A stretch of DNA of 64,000 bases from Crocinitomicaceae bacterium (GCA_022447665.1 JAKVAQ010000006.1:1-64000); one strand, 5' to 3'. Shown: positions 24,523 through 34,756, counted from the first letter of the stretch. Translations and numbers: made by a program. Notes: generated from the letters alone by a model not told the origin.

Positions 24523-26637
24523 TTATTCTTCTGAACCATTAAATTCGGCATATAACATCTTCATTAGATCGCGCTGTTTCTCCGATAAGTTATCTGCCTG
24601 AAATATAGCAATACCCGAGGCTCCGTTTTCGTAAGAATTACGAATAGCTCCCTCTAACGCTTCAACGGTTTTCAATCCAGGAATGTAGAGCCCCGAATGA
24701 ACAGGAAAGTCAACTTTATTTACATCTGCTTTTGTTGCAAAACCTATCCAATCCACGCTTTCGTTATAGAAGTTTTGATAGAGCATTGGGTATGCAGCAT
24801 TTAAGTTCCAGTCGTCCCAAGCTTGTCTAACCATATGTCTTGACATCTCAGGAAATGGAAAAACTGCAGCCGTAACATGGATGTTTTTTGCGTGAGCAAT
24901 CTCAATACATTCATTCACCAAACTCGTAATGGCGTCTAGCCTAAATTGTCTCCATTCCGCGCTCAATTCTGGATGATCCAAATCTAGAGGGTCATAACCA
25001 AAAATTGCCTTGAACTTTTCGCGTGCTATGGGATGATAGCCGTAATCGAATTCAGGCATTTCTGTTTCTTGTACAAGATTGTATTTGGGTTGAAGCTGGG
25101 CTCCTAATATAACGTCAACATAGCGCACATAATCCAAATGAATAGATGCCAATCCTTCGAGCTGCGTCAGTTTTTCTACATTCGATTTAATGTATTCACG
25201 CACTTCTGGATGGAAGGGAGAGAGCCACTGATAATAGTCAACATAAGCACGGTATTCCAATGAGTTTTTCCCGTTTCGATTTACCGCATACCATTCAGGG
25301 TGCTGCATAGCAGTGCTGTCATTAGGACGATTTAAGGTCCACATCCAAGCATGAATTTTCATGTCTTTTTCAGCGGCTAATTCAATTAATGGTTGCAAGA
25401 ATTCTGGACTTCCTCCCACCAACACTTCTGTAATGCCAATGGCTTTATAGCTGTCTAACTTTTCATTCCATTTTTGGGCATCGAATTCTTTCCCTCCATG
25501 CGCCCAAGTAGCAAAAGTAAATACTGGTTTTTCGCTTGAAATTTGCACAAATTGCCCCATTTCATTAATGGTGAACAGATTCAAGGAAACAGGATCTTTT
25601 AAACTGTATTCAAAGCCCATTACGGTGCGCAAAAATTCTATTTCATAAAAGAAATTTGCTGTAGGTTGAATGGTGAAGCTTTTACGATAAGCTGTATGGC
25701 TGTTTAATAAGGCTTTCATTGACCCGAATCTTGTTTCGCGGTAAAGGGCAAAAAGGCCTTGCTTAATCCATAAAAATGGATCGGTAATTTTGGTTACGGG
25801 ACCTTTTGACTTTTCAGAAAACTGGATATAGCCCCACATTTCAGGCCGATGCATGTCTATTGCTTTTTGGCTTGACCAGCTCCAATTTTCCTCACCCATA
25901 CTGGCGTTCTTTACTTTTTTGCGCTGATATTTTCCGTCAATTATTTCATGTTGCCATTGAACTCTTGAGAAATTTAAGCGCCATAACTCACCTTCTTTAG
26001 GCAACGATTTTGGTCTGTTTTTTAATGGGATCAAAGACTTCATGGGAATAGCCATTTCCACCGTCCATTTTTGATCTTCTTTCTTTGGATCGTTTAATGA
26101 GCCATCAACATATACAGCAGTTTTTAACTCATTTAAATTCCAATCAAAATTCGGTTTACCTCCTGCTCTATAGGGTTTGTCAAGAAACAAATCCCAAACT
26201 GTATTTAATGCATTGATTTCAATTTCGCCATAGTTTCGGGTGTCTCCGGAAGGGTCAATAAAGACTTCAAAATCATTATTGTAATAAATAACTTGATCAC
26301 GTTTTTCAATATCTCCCCATACATGAGGTGCTTCTAGTTCTGCGTATATGTATAGATAAGCGTCATCCCACAATAACTTCGCAGCGGTTTTATATTTTGG
26401 AGTAATTGTACCAGTAATATCACCAAAGTCGGCCGTGAAAGGAGCGTTATTCCAGGCATCTTCATTAGCTTTTCCGTCGATTTCTAATGGAGCAGAGGTC
26501 TTGTAAACAATATAATGTTCTGGGTTTACAGTGAATGCTGTTAAATCAACTGTGTCAGGAGATTGTTCAATTTGAGCCTTTATCTGGAAAACAGAAAAAG
26601 AAAAAATTACTATAATGATTCGTGTCAGATTGAACAT
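24523..26637 (-). CDS. Secreted CBM9-like plus family 10-like glycosyl hydrolase
   Basis: The 704-residue protein has a signal peptide (to about residue 22, KAQ). A CBM9-like carbohydrate-binding domain follows (about 40-275; KTSAPLEIDGKANEDAWNNAPF, then LWDDAYLYIYAELEAPHVWG), then a linker region and a TIM-barrel domain of the GHL10/DUF187 type (about 375-700; KAIGITEVLVGGSPEFLQPLIELAAEKDMKIHAWMW, then IHLDYVRY with a likely catalytic Asp). It presumably acts on an extracellular glycan or peptidoglycan-derived substrate. No sorting domain is visible, so it is probably periplasmic or secreted by another route. No polysaccharide-utilisation genes surround it. Confidence 0.82.
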   Translation of the reverse strand: MFNLTRIIIVIFSFSVFQIKAQIEQSPDTVDLTAFTVNPEHYIVYKTSAPLEIDGKANEDAWNNAPFTADFGDITGTITPKYKTAAKLLWDDAYLYIYAELEAPHVWGDIEKRDQVIYYNNDFEVFIDPSGDTRNYGEIEINALNTVWDLFLDKPYRAGGKPNFDWNLNELKTAVYVDGSLNDPKKEDQKWTVEMAIPMKSLIPLKNRPKSLPKEGELWRLNFSRVQWQHEIIDGKYQRKKVKNASMGEENWSWSSQKAIDMHRPEMWGYIQFSEKSKGPVTKITDPFLWIKQGLFALYRETRFGSMKALLNSHTAYRKSFTIQPTANFFYEIEFLRTVMGFEYSLKDPVSLNLFTINEMGQFVQISSEKPVFTFATWAHGGKEFDAQKWNEKLDSYKAIGITEVLVGGSPEFLQPLIELAAEKDMKIHAWMWTLNRPNDSTAMQHPEWYAVNRNGKNSLEYRAYVDYYQWLSPFHPEVREYIKSNVEKLTQLEGLASIHLDYVRYVDVILGAQLQPKYNLVQETEMPEFDYGYHPIAREKFKAIFGYDPLDLDHPELSAEWRQFRLDAITSLVNECIEIAHAKNIHVTAAVFPFPEMSRHMVRQAWDDWNLNAAYPMLYQNFYNESVDWIGFATKADVNKVDFPVHSGLYIPGLKTVEALEGAIRNSYENGASGIAIFQADNLSEKQRDLMKMLYAEFNGSEE

Positions 26638-26703
26638 GGAAAATTACTTTCTTCAAATTTACTCAATAGGAAAGAATGGAAAATGGATGGATTACAGAAG
26701 AGT

Positions 26704-27375
26704 TTATTTGGCCAGTTTAAGTTCTAGCTTTTCTGAACTTCGAAACGGATCATAATTGGTTTGATAAAGAATGGGAAAGAACAATCCATCTCCTTCATTG
26801 GTCCATTCACCTAATAAATGTAGGTTACTACTGGTCAATTCTTTGATTACAAAAACTTTTGAATTCTGACCATCAGAGTAATTTCCTTCATACTGGAGCG
26901 CCGCTTCTTCCCAGTAATAATCTCTTAAAACGGAGATTATTATACGTTCGTTTTTTTCAAATTCGCCTTTAGTTTTACCGACGAATGACCAAGTTCCAGA
27001 TTTCTTGGTTTTTACATTATATGGCGTTATTCCACCTTCTTGAATATAATAATACTCAATGGTCATTTCCCAAGTACCATTCTCTGATATTACCATAGAA
27101 CTAAGTAGAATGTTTATGGACTGATCAGTTGAATATATTGAGGAACCCCCATCATACCAGGTTTCATTGATATTGCCCGTTGCTCCTAGAATATGAGTTG
27201 TTGTATTAATATCCACATTGGTGATATAATTAATACCATGATGGTCAGATGTATATTCTTCAATAGAGTAGTTGCCTGCCAATAACGAGTTGGTATATTT
27301 TCTAGGGTTTGCCCCATCTTTATTACATGCGGCTATTGGAAGAACGAAAAGCAATATGTAAATCAATTTTTTCAT
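26704..27375 (-). CDS. Lipoprotein, hypothetical (first of a tandem pair)
   Basis: The 223-residue protein starts with a clear lipoprotein signal (MKKLIYILLFVLPIAACNKD; Cys 17). The body is beta-rich, with GNYSIEEYTSDHHG, a long ENGTWEMTIEYYYI strand and KKSGTWSFVGK, and ends FRSSEKLELKLAK. The motifs TWEM and GTWSFV recur in the upstream neighbour, so the two are paralogues of lipocalin-like character. The start overlaps the neighbour's stop by four bases. The function is unknown. Confidence 0.75.
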   Translation of the reverse strand: MKKLIYILLFVLPIAACNKDGANPRKYTNSLLAGNYSIEEYTSDHHGINYITNVDINTTTHILGATGNINETWYDGGSSIYSTDQSINILLSSMVISENGTWEMTIEYYYIQEGGITPYNVKTKKSGTWSFVGKTKGEFEKNERIIISVLRDYYWEEAALQYEGNYSDGQNSKVFVIKELTSSNLHLLGEWTNEGDGLFFPILYQTNYDPFRSSEKLELKLAK

Positions 27376-28133
27376 TTCGCTTTTTTCAAAATCATTGTAA
27401 AGTCATCCGTAAATTCATGATCAGATGGATCACTTCCAAAAGGCGAATATTCGATTATATTATGAACTCCAGCTCCTGATTTTTTGAATATAATTTCTCT
27501 GCTTTTCAACTGATCGATATCATAAACAGCTCCAGATTGTCCAATTTCATAAGTGTTATTGTCGTAATCTATATATGTTGAAGCAGATAAGGTGCTTCCG
27601 AATTGGTAGCCGTAGTTTGTGGTAGTGATAGTTTTATTGTTTTTTGTAAAATCAAATAGTACTCGTTCCTTATTTTCGTAGTTTTCACTTTCTGCTACAA
27701 AGGACCAATTTCCGGCTTGTTCGTAAATGATATTTTGCACTTTTACGGTGGAATCTGGCCAACCTCCTCCGGCTTCTGTCCAAGTGCTTTCAGTTTCCAA
27801 ATTCATTTCCCAAGTACCGTCTCTCTTTATTACAAAAGAAGAAGTGATAAGTTTCAATTTTTTATTCGTGACTATAGTCCAACCTCCATAATTGGTGAAT
27901 GTTGTATTATCAAAGCCTTCTTCTGCAGTTAAATAATAATTCCAATCATTCACGGAGCCAGCCCAACCAACCTCGTTATAATGAAGGTCAAAGTGTATTT
28001 CTTTAATTTCAAAATTACCACATAGTCTAGCCTTACGACTAAGGACTGAAAAAGCAGGATCGTTTTCACCTTTCTTGCATGAGATTGAGGTAATAGCAAT
28101 GACACCTAGGAATATGTAAAGGCTAATTTTAAT
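27372..28133 (-). pseudogene. Lipoprotein, hypothetical, apparently lacking a normal start codon
   Basis: The obvious open part begins at a GTG at 27953 (193 codons), but the frame stays open upstream and encodes a complete lipoprotein signal: IKISLYIFLGVIAITSISC followed by KKGENDPAF. The codon where ATG is expected is ATT (28131-28133), and a TAA lies six codons before it. The body carries RDGTWEMNLETES and AGNWSFVAES, matching the neighbour at 26704-27375. Either the rare ATT start is used or the start codon has been lost by mutation. The function is unknown. Translation from the GTG would lack the export signal. Confidence 0.6.
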
Positions 28134-28248
28134 TTGATTCGGTTTAGTTTATGAAAGGTTTACGTTTTAATTGAACGATAGGTGAGTGGAATTCGTATAA
28201 ATCTTTTGTATTGCAGGCATCACTGTCTTGTGCACTTTTTCAAGATCC

Positions 28249-28791
28249 CTAATTAGTTCTGGTTTTTTTTGGTCTAAAAGGCTTAATCACGTCTTCATTA
28301 CACTCCAAATAAGGACCTTCCATTAAATCGATACAATAAGGAATAGCTGGAAAAACGGCATCTAAACATTCGCGAATAGACTTTGGTTTCCCGGGCAGGT
28401 TTACAATTAAACTACTTCCTCTAAGCCCTGCTGTTTGTCTTGATAATATGGCGGTTGGCACATATTTCAACGATTCAGCCCGCATTAATTCTCCAAAACC
28501 AGGCATCATTCTATCACAAACCGCCTCAGTTGCTTCGGGTGTAACATCTCTTTTTGCAGGACCAGTTCCTCCTGTAGTCACTACCAAGCAACAATCATGA
28601 TGGTCAATCATATCAATAATTGTTTGCTCAATTACTTCATGTTCGTCGGGTACAACCTCATAAAATTCTTCCCACTCAGAGGTTAAATATTCATTCAAAG
28701 TATCTTTAATTGCTTTTCCACTGAGGTCTTCATATACACCAGCACTAGCGCGATCGCTTACTGTTACAATACCTATTTTTACTATTGACAA
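28249..28791 (-). CDS. mogA: MogA/MoaB family molybdopterin adenylyltransferase
   Basis: This cytosolic enzyme activates molybdopterin with ATP before molybdenum insertion during cofactor synthesis. The 180-residue protein has the signature region CLVVTTGGTGPAKRDVTPEAT (about residues 68-88) and SLIVNLPGKPKSIRECLDAVFPAIPYCID in the C-terminal half, including the PGxP motif. Length and motifs favour the MogA form. No other molybdenum-cofactor gene lies in the window, so it is an isolated copy. Confidence 0.88.
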   Translation of the reverse strand: MSIVKIGIVTVSDRASAGVYEDLSGKAIKDTLNEYLTSEWEEFYEVVPDEHEVIEQTIIDMIDHHDCCLVVTTGGTGPAKRDVTPEATEAVCDRMMPGFGELMRAESLKYVPTAILSRQTAGLRGSSLIVNLPGKPKSIRECLDAVFPAIPYCIDLMEGPYLECNEDVIKPFRPKKTRTN

Positions 28792-28847
28792 AATGAGTGT
28801 TTTAGAATTTACTCTAAGTTAAGAAATTATATCAGACTCAATTTTCT

Positions 28848-29949
28848 CTACTTTGAATCAAGTAACATAAGAATTGATTCTTTTTGAGAGTAATTCTTAG
28901 GATACTTGTCTTTATTATCTGCTACATTTGGGTCGGCTCCATACTTCATCAATAATCCTATGGCAGATTCATTCTCTGCATGCGCTGCTAAACAAAGCAA
29001 TGTTGTTTTTTGTCTTTAGTAGCTTCTGTTATCCCTGGGTAGATCACCCATTCATGAAATGTAAAAGTTGCATTGATATCGAATTCAGTTTCCACATTTT
29101 TCATGTGTTCTAACACACGTTCAAAAATTCTTTCTTCCTTGGTAAGTCTTTCGTCCTAGTTCTCATTACAAGGAAAAATTGTTGCAATTAGGATAAAATT
29201 GAATAGATACTCGGCTCTCCAACTGTTTCCCCAATTTGATCATCAACGCTCGAAAAATCTACACCAGCATCTATTAACGGATTAAAGGCATCAACGGTAT
29301 TTAAAGACATGGCCGTTTCTTTATCCATTTCAGCTCCTATTGATAATAAATATTCGGCTAAATAAAACTCAGTATTGTACAAGGCATAGCTTAAGCGTGT
29401 GGTATACCATTCTACACCCATAGCGCGTTTTGCATTCACATCCATCCCTTTTCCTAATAGGTATTGTACTATTTTCTCATTGTCTGGATGTATGTACCAT
29501 ACCGGTTGGAATTCATTGATATCAACTCCTTGTTCTACATAATACTCTTGAATGTCAAGGTATTTTCCATTGAAGGCTGGACCTACTGGACACATATAAT
29601 AATCGAACTCTCCCGCACTTGCCGAAATGTCTGCACCATTTTCTACTAGGAGCTTTACCATTTCCAGGGAGCCATTTTCTGAAGCTGTAATCAAAGGAGT
29701 TTTATATTCCCAACTGGGTTGAGCATTGACATCAGCACCTTGCTCTATGAGAGATTTAAGTTCATTAGGCCCTTCTTCATCTATGGTGTAAATGATATCA
29801 TCATATGAAGGAACTTCTGACTCCATTCCAGAATTCACAGAAACTTCATCGTATTCTGATGATTCATTTTCTTCACTTTCTTCCGAGCATGCTGAGAAAA
29901 GTAGAATAGAAATAAGAAGAATTGGAAATTTCGAAAAGTAGTTAATCAT
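28848..29949 (-). pseudogene. Ankyrin-repeat lipoprotein, decayed at its C-terminus
   Basis: The intact part (ATG 29949 to TAA 29188) has a lipoprotein signal (MINYFSKFPILLISILLFSAC), an acidic linker and ankyrin repeats (ELKSLIEQGADVNAQ, TPLITASENGSLEMVKLLVENGADI, KIVQYLLGKGMDVNA). Downstream, other frames continue the same protein: a segment reading DERLTKEERIFERVLEHMKN, preceded by a TAG, then LLCLAAHAENESAIGLLMKYGADPN, a clear ankyrin repeat, ending at TAG 28848-28850. Joining them needs one frameshift near 29190, repair of one TAG, and another frameshift in the A-run near 28999-29010. The gene is therefore probably inactive, or truncated to its first 254 residues. Confidence 0.65.
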
Positions 29950-30009
29950 ATCGCCCGACAAAAGTTACGATCAAAAATAGCACTTGAAAATAGAGTAGAC
30001 AAATGAGAT

Positions 30010-31464
30010 TTACGTCCCACAAAAGGTCTGATAACAAGAATCAAACTCTTCTGGAATGGGTTGATATTTTAGTTCATCTGAATGATTACCATAGGGATTT
30101 GCTAAGACCTCTAGTAATTCTGAAAAAGGTTCTAAATTTCCTGTTTTGGCCTCATCCAAAGCATTTTCAACCCAATGATTTCTTGGAATAACACGTGGAT
30201 TATTTTTGCGCATCAATGCAACACTCGCTTCTTTATCTTCCCTAAGGTTTTCCCATTTCTCTTTCCAGGCTTTAAACTCTTCAGATGAATATAACGTTCC
30301 TTCTAATTCTCGTTCTTCCTCCAAGGCCAAGAAGGTTTGTGTGTAATCTGATTTATGGGTCTGCATCATAGCTAAAAGATCATTCACCAATACTCTATCT
30401 TCTTCTTTTGGATTGAGAATTCCGAGCTTGGCGAACATCATGGCATAATATCGTTCAGTGAACTTGAATTGATATCCGTCCACCGATTTTTGAGCCAATT
30501 TAATTGCTTCTTCTTGGTCTTCTGCAACAGCGGGTAGAAGAGCGTTTGCAAATGCGGTAAGATTCCAGTGACCGACATGCTGTTGATTTCCGAACGCATA
30601 ACGCCCATTTCTGTCAATAGAACTGAACACTGTTTTTGGATCATAAGCATTCATAAATGCACAAGGACCATAATCAATGGTTTCTCCTGCAATGTGCATA
30701 TTATCCGTATTCATAACACCGTGAATAAATCCAACGCGCAGCCAGTTTATTATAAGGTCAATTTGCTCGTGCATTACCGCTGTGAAAAGAGCAATAGCCG
30801 GATTCTCCATATTATTCTTTTCTGGAAAATGCCTTTCAAGCGCATAATTTATGAGTGTATGGAGGTCTTCGATTGAACCGTATGCTCTGGCGTATTCAAA
30901 GGTTCCCACACGTAAATGACTTTTCGCTATTCGAGTTAAAACAGCTCCTTCATTTACTTCTTCACGATAAACCTTTTCACCGGTTGCCACTACAGCAAGA
31001 CTTCTAGTGGTAGGTATTTTTAGGTGAAACATCGCTTCAGAAATCAAGTATTCACGTAGCATAGAATATAATGTTGCTCTTCCGTCCCCTCTTCTTGAGT
31101 AAGGTGTTCTTCCAGACCCCTTCAATTGAATATCGAATCGATTTCCTTCAGGATCTATGCCTTCTCCTAAGAGAATTGCTCGTCCATCACCTAACATCGT
31201 AAACCCACCAAATTGATGGCCGGCATAAGCTTGTGCTAAAGGAGTTGCTCCATCTGGAATTTCATTACCCGAGAAATAATCGTGTAATTTTTCTTTCTCC
31301 TGGTTCAGAAAATCCAAGCCTAAATCTTGGGCCAATTTTTCATTGAAAAATACAGTAGCTGGTTTTGCAACAGGAACTGGATTTTGTTTGGTATAAAAGA
31401 TGGAAGGAAGCTCTAAATAAGAGCTTTCAAAATTCCAATTGAGTTTTTTGTCTGTTTTAGGCAT
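30010..31464 (-). CDS. selO: Protein adenylyltransferase SelO
   Basis: SelO is a pseudokinase-fold enzyme that transfers AMP to protein hydroxyl groups and is linked to the oxidative stress response. The 484-residue protein shows the family landmarks: PLAQAYAGHQFGGFTMLGDGRA (about residues 75-97), QLKGSGRTPYSRRGDGRATL, GVMNTDNMHI (the metal and catalytic loop) and DYGPCAFMNAYDP. The C-terminus ends CYQTFCGT, with Cys in the region where animal homologues carry selenocysteine. The length is in the normal range. The gene stands alone, with 95 bases to the upstream oxidoreductase gene. Confidence 0.92.
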   Translation of the reverse strand: MPKTDKKLNWNFESSYLELPSIFYTKQNPVPVAKPATVFFNEKLAQDLGLDFLNQEKEKLHDYFSGNEIPDGATPLAQAYAGHQFGGFTMLGDGRAILLGEGIDPEGNRFDIQLKGSGRTPYSRRGDGRATLYSMLREYLISEAMFHLKIPTTRSLAVVATGEKVYREEVNEGAVLTRIAKSHLRVGTFEYARAYGSIEDLHTLINYALERHFPEKNNMENPAIALFTAVMHEQIDLIINWLRVGFIHGVMNTDNMHIAGETIDYGPCAFMNAYDPKTVFSSIDRNGRYAFGNQQHVGHWNLTAFANALLPAVAEDQEEAIKLAQKSVDGYQFKFTERYYAMMFAKLGILNPKEEDRVLVNDLLAMMQTHKSDYTQTFLALEEERELEGTLYSSEEFKAWKEKWENLREDKEASVALMRKNNPRVIPRNHWVENALDEAKTGNLEPFSELLEVLANPYGNHSDELKYQPIPEEFDSCYQTFCGT

Positions 31465-31560
31465 AATTCTAAATAAAATTAACCCAAAATATCATGTTTC
31501 AGTTCGTTTTTAAAGTCGAAATTCTTCTTTAAATCTGATCTGTCTGAATGGAGACGTAGA

Positions 31561-32484
31561 TTATGAATTTATTACTTGGATTACAACGTTTCCTCTTTTT
31601 CTTCCGGAATCAACATAGGCATGAGCCTCTACTATATCACTCAGGTTAAACACTTTATCTATGAACGGAACTATGTCTCCACTTTCCGCAAATGATTTTA
31701 TTCTTGAAAAATGCTCGTCCGTTTCTTTAGTCATAGATTTTACTGTAATAAACTTGCCTTTAGGCTTAAGAACTCTTTTAGCAATAGATTTCTTTGTATA
31801 GCCTACGGCATCGAAAACTATATCGTATTTAGTGTTTTGGAGAGAATAATCTTCATTCTTGTAGTCAATGACTTTATCAGCACCAAGTGATTTTATCATC
31901 TCCATATTAGATTTACTACACACTCCAGTGACGAAAGCGTTTTTTTGTTTGGCAAGTTGAATAGCGTAACTTCCTACGCTACCAGATGCGCCATAAACAA
32001 GTACACTTTGATCGTCTCGATTACGTGCGTTTTCTAATAAATACATAGCCGTCATGGCTCCAATAGGCAATGCTGCGGCTTCCTGATGATTTAAGTTGTT
32101 TGGTTTTTTATTGATAACACCGCTTTTCCATGCTTCAGGTATACAAATGTACTCGGCATATGTTCCCCCTTTAAGCATTGTGGCAGTGCCAAAGACAGAA
32201 TCTCCCACTTTGAATCGGGTAATATCCTTACCGGTTTTTTCTACGATACCAGAAAATTCATGACCTAGAATTTTCTTCTTGGGCTTAAACAAACCGAAAA
32301 TCAGTCGTGCGGGTAACCAAAATGGAAATGGAAAATCAGAGCTTCGTAACCGCGTATCACCAGACGTAACAGTGGCAGCATGAATTTTTACCAATACTTC
32401 ATTATCTTTTGGTTGAGGTTTTTCGACCTCTGTCAACTCAAGAACTTCGGGCGGACCATATTTTTCGTAAACTACTGCTTTCAT
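31561..32484 (-). CDS. NAD(P)-dependent MDR oxidoreductase
   Basis: This 307-residue medium-chain reductase resembles zinc-less quinone oxidoreductases and is a paralogue of the enzyme at 20584-21558 (VVYEKYGPPEVLELTEVEKP at the N-terminus, VDSGRKRGNVVIQV at the end). GHEFSGIVEKTG lies in the GroES-like domain, and YGASGSVGSYAIQLAKQKNAFV (about 160-180) is the cofactor loop. The substrate is unknown. It is transcribed alone. Confidence 0.87.
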   Translation of the reverse strand: MKAVVYEKYGPPEVLELTEVEKPQPKDNEVLVKIHAATVTSGDTRLRSSDFPFPFWLPARLIFGLFKPKKKILGHEFSGIVEKTGKDITRFKVGDSVFGTATMLKGGTYAEYICIPEAWKSGVINKKPNNLNHQEAAALPIGAMTAMYLLENARNRDDQSVLVYGASGSVGSYAIQLAKQKNAFVTGVCSKSNMEMIKSLGADKVIDYKNEDYSLQNTKYDIVFDAVGYTKKSIAKRVLKPKGKFITVKSMTKETDEHFSRIKSFAESGDIVPFIDKVFNLSDIVEAHAYVDSGRKRGNVVIQVINS

Positions 32485-32549
32485 ATTCGCATGTAGGACG
32501 TTTGGGTTAACTATTAGTTACAGCCAATGCCGTTTTATTCGAGAGATTT

Positions 32550-33899
32550 TTAGTTAACGATAAACTTTTTAGAATATGTTTGATCATTTTGTTGAACCAT
32601 TAGGAAGTATATACCCCTTTCTTGATCTTCTAAACTTATATCTCTAATGAATTGACCGGAAAAATCTTGATTGGATTCTGTGTAAACCAATTTTCCATCA
32701 GCGCTGTAAATTCGAATCTCTAAACTTCCTTCAACAGGCGATTCAAAATTCAAACTAAAGACCCCATTGTTGGGATTAGGAAAAAGAGTGATATTATTAA
32801 TTTCAAGGTCGTTTTCTAATGGCATTTCGATTCCTTCATCTTCCATCATTTCTTCAGCTTCATCCTCAGAAACATTCTCAAATGCAATGGTTTCAATTTC
32901 TTCTTTATGGCTCAAATGACCGAAGGCGTGTAAGAACTCATCCGCGTTTACCTCAAGTTCAGTAATGCTATTAACAGATGATTCTCCCTCCTCAATGAGG
33001 TCTTCTTTAATAATGATATAGTCATCTGATTTTATAATTATTTCAGGATAGTCTAAATCATCGTAATTCGCAATTTCAGGTCCCTCGACAAGCACATAAA
33101 ATCCTTCAGTCACCATTGAAGTAATGTTGTCTCCTTCAATTAATTTGATCATTGTGCTCCCGTTCATTTGTTCTAAAAAAAGAGTGCCACGTTCTTCTTC
33201 AAATTCTTTTGCTAAAATTGGTTCATCTCCATGATCAACGGCGATGGCATAACGATCAAAAGTTTTATCCGTCGACTCGCGATAGAACACAATGTGCAAA
33301 GAATCACCCGTTGGCGTATTGTCTAACGCTGTGCTTAGGTCGGTCCAGTCTATGATTGGATTATCATTGATTGACAAAATAATATCATTAGAACGCATGC
33401 CGATTTCAGAAGCAGTTGTCGAGTGAATTACATGGCTTACCCGCGTTCCTTGAATTTCATCCGGCACATTTTTATGACTCTGATAAACTCCTAAATAAGC
33501 GTTGTTATCTTCGTACATGTAATTGGTTTCTTCTGGCCAATTCGTTACTTGAGCTGTAATGGATTGAACTTCACCTTTTCGAATGAGTTTGAATTCAGCT
33601 TCATCTCCCGGAGCAATTTCTTCCATTTGATCCGAAAACGAATTATCTGGGGTAAATTCTTCATTGTTAATCCCAATAATATAATCAAAAGCCTGAATTC
33701 CAGAAGCTTCAGCCGCTGAACCTTGGGTAATTTTGGTCACATATGCACCTTGTGTAGTCTCGAAACCAAGCTTTTCTGCTTTGTCTTCTGATACATGATG
33801 ATAGCTAACCCCTAAATAAGCTTCATCTGAATCTTTTTGTGCGAAGCTGCTTGCAGCGATTAATAATGAACATAAAATGGTAGTTTGTCTTAAGAACAT
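32550..33899 (-). CDS. Secreted tandem-PDZ protein with T9SS sorting domain
   Basis: The ATG at 33899 opens a signal peptide (MFLRQTTILCSLLIAASSFAQ). The upstream ATG at 33938 would bury it. Two PDZ domains follow: about 25-100 (AYLGVSYHHVS, then GSAAEASGIQAFDYIIGIN) and about 120-205 (AYLGVYQSHKNV, then TTASEIGMRSNDIILSIND). A long acidic region (about 205-365; many Glu and Asp) carries no recognisable enzyme domain, and the last 75 residues are a T9SS type A sorting domain (ITLFPNPNNGVFSLNF to GIYFLMVQQNDQTYSKKFIV). No protease triad is visible, so a scaffolding or inhibitor role is possible. Confidence 0.82.
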   Translation of the reverse strand: MFLRQTTILCSLLIAASSFAQKDSDEAYLGVSYHHVSEDKAEKLGFETTQGAYVTKITQGSAAEASGIQAFDYIIGINNEEFTPDNSFSDQMEEIAPGDEAEFKLIRKGEVQSITAQVTNWPEETNYMYEDNNAYLGVYQSHKNVPDEIQGTRVSHVIHSTTASEIGMRSNDIILSINDNPIIDWTDLSTALDNTPTGDSLHIVFYRESTDKTFDRYAIAVDHGDEPILAKEFEEERGTLFLEQMNGSTMIKLIEGDNITSMVTEGFYVLVEGPEIANYDDLDYPEIIIKSDDYIIIKEDLIEEGESSVNSITELEVNADEFLHAFGHLSHKEEIETIAFENVSEDEAEEMMEDEGIEMPLENDLEINNITLFPNPNNGVFSLNFESPVEGSLEIRIYSADGKLVYTESNQDFSGQFIRDISLEDQERGIYFLMVQQNDQTYSKKFIVN

Positions 33900-33994
33900 A
33901 GTGTTTGGATTTAATGGTTTTGCAGAATCATCCTGCAACCACTAAACAAAGTCACTGTCTCTTAGTTTTCTGAAGAAGAGAGATTTAACAATCC

Positions 33995-34756
33995 TTAACG
34001 GAGTAAGGGAATTCCTTTCAGGGCTTGAACTAACACAAATATTGCTAAACCAGCATAAAGCGTTGCCGCCACAAAAGTCAGCGGGACATTTTTGAAAACG
34101 AAATAAGCAAGTAGAGGAATAACTTGTAAACCATGCATTCCAATGAAGTGTGCAATACGTAAATCGCCATGTGAAATACTCCAGTTTAAAAACTTAATTC
34201 CAGCCCCTCTATCTTCGCCACCAGCAGTGTGCGCTAGTCTGCTTCCCATAGCAAAACCTTCAAAAGAGAAAACCACGAAAATGATGATACCCAAACGTAT
34301 TCCTCAAAGAAGATAACTAGGCATTTCGGGTAAAGAAGTTGTAAAGAATTTAATACCAATATAGGCTACGGCGAGCGTTGCCACTGTTGCTCCTACGGCC
34401 ATTAAAGTATACATACTTGAATACAAAGGAGTACTCATATTATAATGTGAGGCTTGACCTTTAGCTGCTTGAAAAGTGATGTATATAATTTCAAAACCTA
34501 ATGAAATCACGAAGATCCAATTGAACCATTTTATACCAGTGGTTTGAGGTAAATATCCTGTAAGCCAACCCATAGAAAAAGAAAGTATGGCAGTGGAAAG
34601 GGTGAATTTAATTGGTTTGTACCACGCACTAGTTCCACCGAACTCGACCGGCACTAGCCAACTTAGAATGATTAATACAATGGCTAGTATAAAGTTGGCC
34701 AGACCAAACCAAAATAAAAGTTGAATTCTATCTTTTAATTCTAAAATGAGTTCCAT
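33995..34756 (-). pseudogene. Integral membrane protein interrupted by an in-frame TGA
   Basis: Two adjacent open segments lie in the same frame, separated only by a TGA at 34304-34306. The first (150 codons from the ATG at 34756) encodes about four helices and ends LPEMPSYLL. The text after the stop runs GIRLGIIIFVVFSFEGFAMG, then SRLAHTAGGEDRGAGIKFLNW and further helices, ending GIPLLR. TGG to TGA would restore a single protein of 253 residues with about seven helices. The family is not recognised. The histidine-bearing loop AHFIGMHGLQV is notable and could bind haem or metal. It is probably inactive. Confidence 0.65.

Noticed and set aside
30003-30876. Plus-strand ORFs inside selO
   Set aside because: Shadows of the conserved SelO reading frame on the other strand.
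7901-34306. Selenocysteine or stop-codon reassignment to explain the in-frame TGA, TAA and TAG codons
   Set aside because: All three stop codons are affected, the same codons end many intact genes in the window, and no SECIS-like hairpin was seen after the TGA codons. Point mutation is simpler.
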